Source of the DNA: Paraburkholderia sp. BL21I4N1
Lineage (GTDB): Bacteria; Pseudomonadota; Gammaproteobacteria; Burkholderiales; Burkholderiaceae
Direction: 5' to 3'
DNA: 51,411 bases
Assembly (NCBI RefSeq): GCF_002973525.1
Contig: NZ_PVEN01000029.1
Location: forward strand, 1 to 51,411
Of the stretch, positions 1-7,694 are shown piece by piece. A model generated the notes under the pieces. It saw only the letters and a list, made by a program, of their open reading frames with translations. It was not told the DNA's origin and did no database searches. The position numbers and the translations under genes are program-made. The stretch's first letter is position 1; each line of letters opens with the position of its first letter.

Positions 1-471
1 CCCTGTCTCGATCGCTACCTTACGCTGGAGGTGATCGGACTGAATCTGGGCTCGCTATTTCTCGCCTTATCGCTTCTAGCGGGGCTCGCGCAGCTCGCAT
101 TGACAGCGACAGTGCCGTGGTGGACTGCCCTGATAATCGCATCATTGACCATGATCCGCTGCAGCGTGGCATCGGTTCGCGCTCGCCAGATTCGATTTCT
201 TGGCTTTTCTCTTCACACACCGATTAACCTGTTTCTCCTGCTCCCCCTGAAAGCCTATGCGCTGTGCACATTGGGCAATTGCGCGTGGCTGTCCCGTGGC
301 TCTGCAGGCAACGTATCGAACATTCGTGAAAAACAGCCCGACACTCCGGATCCGGTTACAAAGCCGAACATGACTTCAGCGTCAAGAGTTGCGACTCCGC
401 ACCGTCGACCGGATCACGCGTGTGAGTCTTCAACGTTAGCAACGTCTGACGAAGCATTCGATGGCAATTAG
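1..471 (+). CDS. nodC: NodC C-terminal fragment (chitin-oligosaccharide synthase)
   Basis: Tail of the membrane N-acetylglucosaminyltransferase that polymerises the Nod-factor backbone. The frame is open from base 1, so the start and the glycosyltransferase core lie outside the window. The translation begins with a DRYLTLEVIGLNLG stretch, continues through hydrophobic segments (LALSLLAGLAQLAL, WWTALIIASLTMI) and reaches LFLLLPLKAYALCTLGN, which I recognise from the membrane end of rhizobial NodC. The last 60 or so residues are polar and poorly conserved. nodI and nodJ follow on the same strand, the usual nodABCIJ order. The stop is TAG at 469-471. Confident in family; completeness upstream cannot be judged. 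Confidence 0.9.
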   Translation, partial: PCLDRYLTLEVIGLNLGSLFLALSLLAGLAQLALTATVPWWTALIIASLTMIRCSVASVRARQIRFLGFSLHTPINLFLLLPLKAYALCTLGNCAWLSRGSAGNVSNIREKQPDTPDPVTKPNMTSASRVATPHRRPDHACESSTLATSDEAFDGN

Positions 472-743
472 TAAATCGGACATATTGGATCTCGAATATT
501 GCACCACCCCAGAATCGCCCACCATCGGTAGTGGTCCGCTTGAGTGCGATCGTCTCACGCAATGGCTCAATTCCCGCCTTCCTAACGCGAGTGTATTCAC
601 CGGAATCCTGGTACTCGATTGTCAGAACTCTTGCGCATGGCAGGCATGGATCTTCTATCGCCGCGGGCGTTTTCAATCGTGCCGCGACAGCAGAACGGCT
701 TCTTTTTCTCCAAGACGAGCGCGTAATTTTCCTTCTTATCCCC

Positions 744-1658
744 ATGTCCAAAGCAGCAATTAGCTTCGCTAGCGTAAGGAAGTCATATGGCAACAAGATC
801 GTAGTCGACGGATTATCGTTCAGCGTCGCGCCTGGAGAGTGCTTCGGTCTGCTAGGGCCAAATGGCGCGGGCAAGAGCACGACGGTGCGTATGGTTCTCG
901 GCATGGCGCCGCCCGACGCAGGCAAGATCATCGTGCTCGGGGAGCCAGTGCCGGCTCGCGCTCGCTCGGCACGTATGCGCATTGGCGTAGTGCCGCAATT
1001 CGACAACCTCGAGCCCGGGTTCACCGTGCGCGAGAACCTTCTGGTGTTTGGCCGCTACTTTGGCATGAGCACACGTGAAATTGAAGCGGTCGTGCCATCG
1101 CTGCTCGAATTCGCCCGCCTCGAAAGCAAGGTCAATGCGCGCGTCACCGAGCTATCCGGCGGCATGAAGCGGCGGCTAATGCTGGCTCGCGCGCTGATCA
1201 ACGATCCACAGTTGTTGGTCATGGACGAGCCAACAACGGGTCTCGACCCGCATGCTCGCCACCTGATCTGGGAACGGCTACGTTCCCTGCTGGCGCGCGG
1301 CACCACGATCCTCTTGACCACCCATTTCATGGAAGAGGCCGAGCGGTTGTGCGACCGACTGTGTGTGCTGGCGGAGGGTCGAAAGATCGCCGAAGGCGGG
1401 CCTCGCGCGCTGATCGCAGAACAGATCGGGAGCCACGTGATCGAGATCCACGGCGGCAATCCGCATGAGCTGCGCACGTTGATCGCGCCGCACGCGCAGC
1501 GTATCGAGGTCAGTGGTGAGACCCTCTTCTGCTATGTGTCCGATCCGGAACGGGTGTGCATACAGTTGCGCGGGCGCACGGCGCTGCGCCTTTTACAGCG
1601 TCCAGCAAATCTCGAGGATGTCTTTTTGCAGCTAACCGGGCGCGGGATGAAGGAGTGA
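744..1658 (+). CDS. nodI: NodI, Nod-factor export ABC ATPase
   Basis: ATP-binding subunit that with NodJ exports lipo-chitooligosaccharides across the inner membrane. From ATG 744 it is 304 residues, the usual NodI length. Visible are Walker A GPNGAGKST, Q-loop VPQFDN, signature LSGGMKRR, Walker B LLVMDEPTTGLDP and the switch histidine in LTTHFMEEAE. The frame is open to 531, but the extra 71 residues resemble no NodI N-terminus, so the MSKAAISF start is preferred; no strong ribosome-binding site precedes it. Bases 472-743 separate it from nodC, with no nod box and no gene I recognise. nodJ follows after 3 nt, so the two are probably translationally coupled. Confidence 0.93.
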   Translation: MSKAAISFASVRKSYGNKIVVDGLSFSVAPGECFGLLGPNGAGKSTTVRMVLGMAPPDAGKIIVLGEPVPARARSARMRIGVVPQFDNLEPGFTVRENLLVFGRYFGMSTREIEAVVPSLLEFARLESKVNARVTELSGGMKRRLMLARALINDPQLLVMDEPTTGLDPHARHLIWERLRSLLARGTTILLTTHFMEEAERLCDRLCVLAEGRKIAEGGPRALIAEQIGSHVIEIHGGNPHELRTLIAPHAQRIEVSGETLFCYVSDPERVCIQLRGRTALRLLQRPANLEDVFLQLTGRGMKE

Positions 1659-1661
1659 ACG

Positions 1662-2450
1662 ATGAGAGAGTTTTATGCAGCGGCCCTGCCCGCGAACCTG
1701 TGGAACTGGGTTGCAGTGTGGCGCCACAACTATCTGGCATGGAAAAAAGTCGCGTTTGCCTCGATTCTCGGTAACCTTGCCGATCCTATGATTTATCTGT
1801 TCGGCCTCGGCTTTGGTTTCGGGATAATGGTAGGTCGCGTCGATGGCGCATCTTATATCGCGTTTCTCGCGGCGGGTATGGTGGCCACGAGCGCAATGAC
1901 CTCCGCGACCTTCGAAACGATTTACGCAGCTTTCTCTCGCATGCATGTTCAGCGCACGTGGGAAGCGATCCTGTGTACACGGCTCACGCTCGGCGATATC
2001 GTTCTCGGTGAACTGGCATGGGCCGCCACCAGGGCCTTTTTTGCGGGCATCGCCGTCATGGTGGTAGCTACCGTGCTGGGTTACGCAGCGTGGTCATCCA
2101 TTCTCTGTGCATCGCCTGCCATCGCCCTGACTGGCCTCGCCTTCGCGAGTCTGGCGATGATCCTCACGGCGCTTGCACCCAGTCACGACTACTTCGTGTT
2201 CTATCAAACGCTCGTTCTCACGCCCATGGTGCTCCTGAGCGGCGTGATCTTCCCGATCAGTAAGCTACCTGCCGTTTTTTGCGACGTAGCGCGCTTCCTG
2301 CCGCTGGCACATTCCGTCGACCTTATCCGTCCCGCGATGCTCGGACGCCCGGCGGGCTGTGTTGCCCTGCATATTGGCGCTCTCTGCATTTGCACGGTGT
2401 TGCCATTCTTCCTGTCAGTGGCGCTGTTACGTCGACGTCTCATGTCTTAA
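1662..2450 (+). CDS. nodJ: NodJ, Nod-factor export ABC permease
   Basis: Membrane partner of NodI in Nod-factor export (ABC-2 type permease). At 262 residues it has the family length. It shows about six hydrophobic segments, for example near residues 30-60, 110-140, 150-170 and 230-255, and the conserved stretch TPMVLLSGVIFPISKLP near residue 185. The ATG at 1662 sits 7 nt after AAGGAG, which overlaps the end of nodI. This is the last recognisable gene of the nod operon in this window; the next genes run on the opposite strand and belong to the nif locus. Confidence 0.93.
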   Translation: MREFYAAALPANLWNWVAVWRHNYLAWKKVAFASILGNLADPMIYLFGLGFGFGIMVGRVDGASYIAFLAAGMVATSAMTSATFETIYAAFSRMHVQRTWEAILCTRLTLGDIVLGELAWAATRAFFAGIAVMVVATVLGYAAWSSILCASPAIALTGLAFASLAMILTALAPSHDYFVFYQTLVLTPMVLLSGVIFPISKLPAVFCDVARFLPLAHSVDLIRPAMLGRPAGCVALHIGALCICTVLPFFLSVALLRRRLMS

Positions 2451-2456
2451 TGCCAG

Positions 2457-2757
2457 CTATGGCCAGTACGAGTGAGTAGAAAAAACACCATGTCGTATCA
2501 CCGCGAACGCTTCGTGCATCCGCGCACGCGCCTCATCCGCCGACGGTAACCGCGCAGCCCGATATAGCACCGTAAACGAGTCGCGCTGCGGGCAAACAGT
2601 GGCGCCAGTCCGCTGCTGTTCGCGTTCGACCTGTAGTTATGCTCGGCGAGCCACACCTCGTAGTAGCCGAACGTTCGGGCGGCCGGTGCGTTACGCACCG
2701 CTTGCGTCAGCGCATCGCGCGCGTCGCCGTCGGGGTTCTCGACGTTGAAGAAAAGGC
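2457..2757 (-). pseudogene. Unidentified degenerate gene, frameshifted
   Basis: Two minus-strand frames join into one protein-like reading: GLFFNVENPDGDARDAL through YYEVWLAEHNYRSN to LFARSATR, then after a one-base shift near 2565, TVLYRAARLPSADEAR and HEAFAVIRHGVF ending at a stop at 2457-2459. An in-frame stop lies just upstream of the first segment, so the 5' part is missing. The composition looks like a real protein rather than a shadow frame, but I do not recognise the family. It lies between nodJ and the end of the nif operon and is probably debris. Confidence 0.35.
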
Positions 2758-2862
2758 CTTAGCGTTATGCGGAATCCGACATGGCAGGCTCTCTTGTGGA
2801 AAGACCCACGTCAAAGGCACGTTTCGCGCCCACATCTCGCGGTATGTAAAGTCATGACGACG

Positions 2863-3423
2863 TCAGCCATGCCTCAGGCAGAAGCGCGACGCTGCGACCA
2901 CGCCGCGCGGCTGGGCAGGCCGAGCCCGCAACACGCCCGCAATGAAGCTCGTCACGCTCGACGAACGCAAAGCGGACCACGGCGCGCGGTGACGCGCGCA
3001 CAACCGCCGCAGCGCGACCAGCGAGTCCGGGTCGATCAGATCCAATGGGCACAGCACCCGGTAGGCGCCTGACAGCAAAGCCTCGAAGCCTTCGGCGCGG
3101 CCATCGTCGTCGATGGTCCCGGTGTGATGAACGAACTCGCCTCCGGCCGCTTCCACCAGCGCACGCAGCACGGCGTTGATGCTTGGCCGCCCGCCTACAT
3201 AAACCCATCGACGCCCGCTCAATGCGCGCGTCAATGCGCGGCCATCGAGCAGCGCCTGCTCAACCGCGAACAACTCGCGCTGCAGGCTCGCGACATGTGC
3301 CCGCGCGCGCTCGAGCGACAGGCTAGCACTGCTGTCGGGAAGGCATGTGCCGCGGTTCTGATTCATGACGGGCTGCGCTTCGGGTCGCACCTTTACGGCA
3401 ACGGCAGGCCGCATGGGTTTCAT
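2863..3423 (-). CDS. DUF2325-type protein, distal nif operon gene
   Basis: A 186-residue protein. The N-terminal third is an ERARAHVASLQREL helical region. The C-terminal half carries the DUF2325 pattern: VYVGGRPSINAVLRALVEAAGG, HHTGTIDD, a CPLD stretch and LRSSSVTSF. Proteins of this family occur beside nif genes in Proteobacteria; the biochemical role is not established and I do not propose one. The ATG overlaps the stop of the upstream gene by 4 nt (ATGA), so it is probably coupled. It is the last gene of the nifHDK-ENX-Q run on the minus strand. Confidence 0.75.
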   Translation of the reverse strand: MKPMRPAVAVKVRPEAQPVMNQNRGTCLPDSSASLSLERARAHVASLQRELFAVEQALLDGRALTRALSGRRWVYVGGRPSINAVLRALVEAAGGEFVHHTGTIDDDGRAEGFEALLSGAYRVLCPLDLIDPDSLVALRRLCARHRAPWSALRSSSVTSFIAGVLRARPAQPRGVVAASRFCLRHG

Positions 3424-4061
3424 GGCGAGCTCCTCGTGGCATGGCCCGCAAGCCGTTCGCCCGCTGCCGGGGTAAGAAACCAGCTACGCACCGTGTCGTA
3501 CGTGCAGCGCGTTCGGCCGGCATGACGAGCGTGCGTCGCCGCCAGCCGATGCTCGGACAGCGACTCGGCCCCGCCCCCGAAGTCGGGGCGCAGCGCGGGC
3601 GGGAAACCGACGTCGTCGAACGCGTGCCAAAGTTGAACCAGCCGGAGTTCGCGGCCCTTTTCGTCAAGCAGCAACGGCGGCCCGGAGTCCGCCTGCAGAT
3701 GCGCATGCCGCTCGCCGTAATACAGCAGCCCGCCGCAGGGCTCGACCACGAAGTCGGCCACCCGCAACGCGACACAATCGAAGCGGTGACCGACGCGTGC
3801 AAACAGCAGCATAAGCCTGAGCCGCTGCAAGTGGCACAGCGCCAGACCGAGCAACCCCGCTTGGTCGCAGATCGCGAGTAGCCGGTGCAGCGGCGGTTGT
3901 GGCAGCGCGGGCACGCGGGCGGGCGGCAATGCCCGCGGGGCGCGCGGCCCCTGCTGCTGCGACCCGCAACGGGCCATTGCAGCGTCAGGCGGCAAGCGCG
4001 GGTGCACGGTGTACAGCGACGGCGGGGCCCCCGGGACGGGGGCAGGTCGGAACGAATCCAT
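3420..4061 (-). CDS. Uncharacterised nif-operon protein
   Basis: A 213-residue protein, starting at MDSFRPAPVP; a longer reading from 4133 adds basic residues that look like leader translation. The N-terminus is rich in proline and arginine, the middle has an LALCHLQRLRLMLLF hydrophobic stretch, and the C-terminus is rich in Arg, His and Ala. No domain recognised. It sits between nifQ and the DUF2325 gene, overlapping the latter by 4 nt. The spacer from nifQ is 168 bp and holds a possible sigma-54 element (4130-4143), so the pair may have its own NifA-dependent promoter. Function unknown. Confidence 0.6.
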   Translation of the reverse strand: MDSFRPAPVPGAPPSLYTVHPRLPPDAAMARCGSQQQGPRAPRALPPARVPALPQPPLHRLLAICDQAGLLGLALCHLQRLRLMLLFARVGHRFDCVALRVADFVVEPCGGLLYYGERHAHLQADSGPPLLLDEKGRELRLVQLWHAFDDVGFPPALRPDFGGGAESLSEHRLAATHARHAGRTRCTYDTVRSWFLTPAAGERLAGHATRSSP

Positions 4062-4129
4062 AGATGTGTAAGGTTTGTGGTTCGATTTTCTCGTTGAATG
4101 CCTGAATACATAACGATGAGCATGCTTAC

Positions 4130-4143
4130 GCAACTCCCGCGCC
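4130..4143 (-). promoter_or_regulatory. Possible sigma-54 promoter for the 4061 gene
   Basis: On the minus strand GG-N10-GC with TTGC at the -12 element. The -24 element is weak (GGCGCG). The predicted start of transcription is about 57 nt before the ATG at 4061. No clear NifA site was seen upstream. Confidence 0.3.
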
Positions 4144-4229
4144 TTCTCACTGTGAATCTACCGAAGAAGCCTGGCAAAGCGGACCGGCGACGCGCCTGCT
4201 CAACGGGGGCGCGAGCCGGGCATTTTTGC

Positions 4230-4790
4230 CTACTCAGCTCCAAAGCAAAGCGCATGGTCCGAACAGACGCCACAACTCGGCGCCTTGCAGCTGAACACGC
4301 CCTCGCGCTCGCACAGTTGCTTGTAGAAGAACATCTTCCACTTCATGTCATGCGTATTTTTCGCGGCCAGCCGCGGAAACCAGTGGCTAATCAACGCGGA
4401 CAGCTCGCGCCGCGACGGCAGAAGCAGGTCTTGCCAAAGGTGGTTTTGCCCGAGGCTCGCACAGGCCAAGGCATGGGCCACGTAGTTTGCCTCGTCTGCC
4501 GGGCCGGCGCGCGGATCGGCATGGTGATTGAGCAACGCCACCAGATCTTCGAGTTCGTCGTCACGCGGCATCGTGGCGGGCGACAACGCACACCTAAGAC
4601 CGAGCGCCGGCCCGGCACCCGGGAACCAGCGCGCGAGCATCCCGCGCGTCTGGTCGGAGTCCAGTCCGCGCATCGGCAGCATATCGACGCCGTGGTGCTC
4701 GAACCCGCTCGACAGCACGCCGGCCAGTGCCAGCACGGTGGGATCGCCCGCATCCACCGCGCACGCCATCAGGGTTGCATAGGCGTCCAT
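4230..4790 (-). CDS. nifQ: NifQ, molybdenum donation to FeMo-co
   Basis: Cytoplasmic Fe-S protein that supplies molybdenum for FeMo-cofactor assembly on NifEN/NifH. It is 186 residues from MDAYATLMAC. The diagnostic C-terminal cysteine motif C-x4-C-x2-C-x5-C is present (CKAPSCGVCSDHALC), preceded by MKWKMFFYKQLCEREGVF. The longer reading to 4874 overlaps fdxB and is rejected. It starts 11 nt after the fdxB stop. The order nifX-DUF269-DUF683-fdxB-nifQ is typical of proteobacterial nif clusters. Confidence 0.93.
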   Translation of the reverse strand: MDAYATLMACAVDAGDPTVLALAGVLSSGFEHHGVDMLPMRGLDSDQTRGMLARWFPGAGPALGLRCALSPATMPRDDELEDLVALLNHHADPRAGPADEANYVAHALACASLGQNHLWQDLLLPSRRELSALISHWFPRLAAKNTHDMKWKMFFYKQLCEREGVFSCKAPSCGVCSDHALCFGAE

Positions 4791-4801
4791 CGCGGCATCG
4801 C

Positions 4802-5113
4802 TCAGAGAACGGCCGCCGCGTGCGTGTAGCACTTTTTCGGGCAGATCTTCGCGCACGCGGTGCAGCCGACGCACAGTTCACGATGCACGATAGTCATCAC
4901 TTTCTTCTCGTACTCGTCGTCTTCGTCTTCGTCGTCGCCGTCCAGTGCGATGTGCGCGCCGTCCTCGTTAAGCCCGACGAGTTGCAGCACGCCACGCGGA
5001 CAGACACGGAAACAGCGTCCGCAACCAATGCATTTTTCTTCGTCGAGCCTCTTGACGAAGGTCGGCGTCCAGGTGGCGCCGCTCGGCAGCGTAACGCTGA
5101 AGGTATCGCTCAT
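4802..5113 (-). CDS. fdxB: Nif-specific ferredoxin III, 2[4Fe-4S]
   Basis: A 103-residue ferredoxin with two cluster motifs, CIGCGRCFRVCP near residues 28-39 and CVGCTACAKICP near residues 81-92, separated by an unusually acidic insert (GDDEDEDDEYE). This arrangement matches nif-associated ferredoxin III. It is an electron carrier whose exact partner in nitrogen fixation is not fixed by sequence. It lies between the DUF683 gene and nifQ in one operon. Confidence 0.92.
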   Translation of the reverse strand: MSDTFSVTLPSGATWTPTFVKRLDEEKCIGCGRCFRVCPRGVLQLVGLNEDGAHIALDGDDEDEDDEYEKKVMTIVHRELCVGCTACAKICPKKCYTHAAAVL

Positions 5114-5138
5114 GGTGTGACTCCGTGGCTTCGCTGGT

Positions 5139-5339
5139 TCAGGCCGCTGCCGCAGCGGCAGCCTTGCGGGCTGCCATCAGCGCGGCGTGGGCGTCATGGC
5201 AGCGCTGGGCAACAGCGAGAATGTTCTCCCAGTTGGTCGGGAGTTCCTCTGAGAGGTCGTGCAGGTCCAATTTCGCCCGGGTCGCTTGCGCGTTGAGTTT
5301 CTTCAGGTGCGCCTTGAGTTCATCGGCATCGGTGCTCAT
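5139..5339 (-). CDS. CCE_0567/DUF683-type nif metalloprotein
   Basis: A small helical protein of 66 residues (KAHLKKLNAQATRAKLDLHDL, then LPTNWENI and an HDAHAAL helix ending in an alanine run). Members of this family are encoded next to DUF269 and ferredoxin III in many nif clusters and have been described as metal-binding helical hairpins; a specific role is not settled. Spacing is short on both sides, so it is an operon member. Confidence 0.85.
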   Translation of the reverse strand: MSTDADELKAHLKKLNAQATRAKLDLHDLSEELPTNWENILAVAQRCHDAHAALMAARKAAAAAAA

Positions 5340-5363
5340 CGTCTCGGCCCCCTCACAATTCCT

Positions 5364-5849
5364 TCAGGCACTGTACTGTGCGACGGCGGGGTACGTCCGG
5401 ATCAGCTCGACCGCTTCGCCGAGAAGCTTTGCGCCAGCCTCGCCGAGCTTCTCCAGCGAAGCGAAGCCGAACCGGTGTACGTCGCGCAACTGCTTGTTGA
5501 CAATAACAAGCCGCCCCGCGAGCAACACCATGCGGCCGAAGCCCTCCTGGCTCATCTTCATCATCGGCGAAACCATTTGGCCGGTCTCACGCTCGATCGC
5601 CACCGCAATCGCGTTATAGAAAAGCTCGAGCCGCCACAGCGTTTCGGGGTCGGGGTCGCCCATGATCGGAATCGCGCGGCGTTCCTCGGGCGTGTGGATG
5701 TACGGCTTGAGCAGTTGCAGGTCGGTCTTTCCGTCCCACACGCCGTGGGCATCCTGCGCGCGCAATTGCCTGACGAGCTGCTGCACGAACGGTGCGCGCA
5801 GCAACATTTCGTCGCTGGCCTCGGACGGAATTGCGGATGATTCAGTCAT
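5364..5849 (-). CDS. NifX-associated protein (DUF269)
   Basis: A 161-residue protein with DUF269 features: LLRAPFVQQLVRQLRAQDAHG, GDPDPETLWRLELFYNAIA and a C-terminal helical half ending in TYPAVAQYSA. The start MTESSAIPSE is chosen because it overlaps nifX by 8 nt, as in related clusters; a 14-residue longer version is less likely. DUF269 proteins accompany NifX and are presumed to help in cofactor trafficking, which is inference from context. Confidence 0.88.
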   Translation of the reverse strand: MTESSAIPSEASDEMLLRAPFVQQLVRQLRAQDAHGVWDGKTDLQLLKPYIHTPEERRAIPIMGDPDPETLWRLELFYNAIAVAIERETGQMVSPMMKMSQEGFGRMVLLAGRLVIVNKQLRDVHRFGFASLEKLGEAGAKLLGEAVELIRTYPAVAQYSA

Positions 5850-6255
5850 GGGATACCTCATCGTCTTCAAAGTCGTATACTCGTTCGCCATCCTTCGCCA
5901 GCGCCTTGCGCAGCCACGGCGGCGGCGTACCCTTCAGCACCTGTTGCAACTTGCCGAGAATCTCCTCGATGGACTCGGGCCGCGGCACCTTGATCGGGTG
6001 AATCTTCAGCGCAACCACTCGCGCCGCGGCCGAGCCGCCGATTGCGGCGACGTACAGGATCGCGCAATCCTTGACGGCTTCGAGCTTGGGCGCGAGCTTG
6101 TCCTCGTCGCCGTCCTCTTCGAGCTTGCCACCAAAGTCGAACGCCTCGACGAACTGGTAGCCGTCCGGTGTGACGTTGTAGGTGACGATGCTTCTCGCCC
6201 AGCCAAAATGCGCATCGACGAACTGCCTGTCCTGGGTGGCGAACGCGATCTTCAT
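5842..6255 (-). CDS. nifX: NifX, FeMo-co precursor carrier
   Basis: A small protein that binds NifB-co/VK-cluster during FeMo-co assembly. It is 137 residues starting MKIAFATQDRQFVDAHFG, with the characteristic AILYVAAIGGSAAARVV segment and HPIKVPRPESIEEIL towards the C-terminus; the fold is shared with NifY/NafY and the C-terminal domain of NifB. The upstream in-frame ATG at 6285 adds ten residues and is not conserved. It lies 22 nt after nifN and overlaps DUF269. Confidence 0.92.
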   Translation of the reverse strand: MKIAFATQDRQFVDAHFGWARSIVTYNVTPDGYQFVEAFDFGGKLEEDGDEDKLAPKLEAVKDCAILYVAAIGGSAAARVVALKIHPIKVPRPESIEEILGKLQQVLKGTPPPWLRKALAKDGERVYDFEDDEVSHD

Positions 6256-6277
6256 GCTGTGTGCTCCTTTAGGTGGG

Positions 6278-7669
6278 TCAGGCACCGGCCGCGACGACAG
6301 GAATGTTCGCTTCCCGCGCCGGATCGCGCGCGGCCAGATCGATAGCGGCCTGCGGCAGCGGCCAGTCGCCCGGATCGTGATGCGGAATCTGCTCGATCAT
6401 CAGGTTGGCGATCTCAAAGATCAGGTTCATCGTGCCGCGGTAGCCGACGTAGCGTCGATGTGCGTTTCCAATCCGGTCGAAGACCGGAAAACCGATCCGG
6501 AAGAGCGGCTTTTGCAGGTGCTCGGCCATCTGCCTGCCGTGCGAATGGGTGATCAGCAGGTCGCAGTCCGCCGCGGCGCGCTCCATGTCTTCGAGATCGC
6601 CGATCACGACCTGATCAGCGGGCAGCAACGCGTGCGCGGGCGATCGCGTCGTGCTGATGCAGCAGCGCAACTGCGCGCCCATCTCGTGCAGCATGCTGCC
6701 CACCGCGAACAGCAGATCGGGCTCTGCGCCGATCGCGACCTTGATGCCTCCAGTGTAGAAATGGCCGTCTAGCATCGCATCGAGCAATTGGCTGCGCTGA
6801 CGCCGGTATTTCGCGGGAACGGGTCGTCCTGCGCGCTGCGCGAGCAAGTGCAACAGACGGTCGTTGGGTTCCAGTCCGGTGAGCCGCCCGAACACTTCGA
6901 ACGGTGTGCCGGCGATAGCATGCAATGCCTCCGCACCGTCGCGCGTCTGCTCGCCCACACCGATCGTAAATGCCGATGCACCCGCGGCCCGGATCTCCGC
7001 GAGCGTGGTACCGCCCAGTGTGGTGCCGCGCCAGTCCGGCGCGATATGGCCGTCGAGCGAGCCGGAAATGTCGGGCAGCACAATGACATCAAAGCCGAAC
7101 GCTTCGATGATCTCGCGCAGTTCGTCGATGTCGCCAGGCGACAGATGGCTGCCGGGCAGCAGCGTCACCTGATTGGCCACCGTTGGCAACGCCTTGACCA
7201 GCGCGTTGACGATGCCGGTAATCGCATGCCGGTAGCCGTCTTCGAATGCGCCGACATAGTCGGGGGTCGACACATAGACGATCTCAGTGTCCTTGAGTTC
7301 GGGCTTGCGTTTGCGCACGGTAACGAGATAGCCGGCCACGTCGTCGCCCTCGGTCTCGGTGAGACCTGTTGAACAGATCGCGATGACCTTCGGCGCAACG
7401 CGCTTGCGGATGTTGAGCAGCGCGGCCTCGATGTTCTCGTAGCCGCCGAGCACCGCGGTGACTTCCTCCATGGCCGTCGTCTGCAGCGGGATCGCCTCCC
7501 TGAAGTGGCGCACCAGCAGCACGAGGCCGAACGACGTGCAGCCCTGCGAGCCGTGCATCACGGGCATGCAGGCATCGAGCCCAAGGAACGCGAGGCTCGC
7601 GCCCAGCGGCTGGCTCATCTTGAGCGGGTTGACCGCACAGGCTTTCATAGATTCGACGACATCGGCCAT
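6278..7669 (-). CDS. nifN: NifN, FeMo-co scaffold beta subunit
   Basis: Beta subunit of the NifEN scaffold on which FeMo-co is completed. At 463 residues it is of normal length. It opens with NPLKMSQPLGASLAFLG and MHGSQGCTSFG, where the NifK-type cluster cysteines would lie, followed by STGLTETEGDD. The C-terminal region FRIGFPVFDRIGNAHR resembles NifK. It follows nifE after about 25 nt. Intact, no unusual features. Confidence 0.95.
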   Translation of the reverse strand: MADVVESMKACAVNPLKMSQPLGASLAFLGLDACMPVMHGSQGCTSFGLVLLVRHFREAIPLQTTAMEEVTAVLGGYENIEAALLNIRKRVAPKVIAICSTGLTETEGDDVAGYLVTVRKRKPELKDTEIVYVSTPDYVGAFEDGYRHAITGIVNALVKALPTVANQVTLLPGSHLSPGDIDELREIIEAFGFDVIVLPDISGSLDGHIAPDWRGTTLGGTTLAEIRAAGASAFTIGVGEQTRDGAEALHAIAGTPFEVFGRLTGLEPNDRLLHLLAQRAGRPVPAKYRRQRSQLLDAMLDGHFYTGGIKVAIGAEPDLLFAVGSMLHEMGAQLRCCISTTRSPAHALLPADQVVIGDLEDMERAAADCDLLITHSHGRQMAEHLQKPLFRIGFPVFDRIGNAHRRYVGYRGTMNLIFEIANLMIEQIPHHDPGDWPLPQAAIDLAARDPAREANIPVVAAGA

Positions 7670-7694
7670 GGCATGTTCTCGAGTTCAGGGGGCG

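Noticed and set aside
531..743. 71-residue N-terminal extension of nodI
   Set aside because: Does not resemble NodI; the 744 start gives the normal 304 residues.
461..763. 100-codon plus-strand ORF between nodC and nodI
   Set aside because: Overlaps the nodC end and nodI start; no recognisable family. A decayed gene cannot be excluded.
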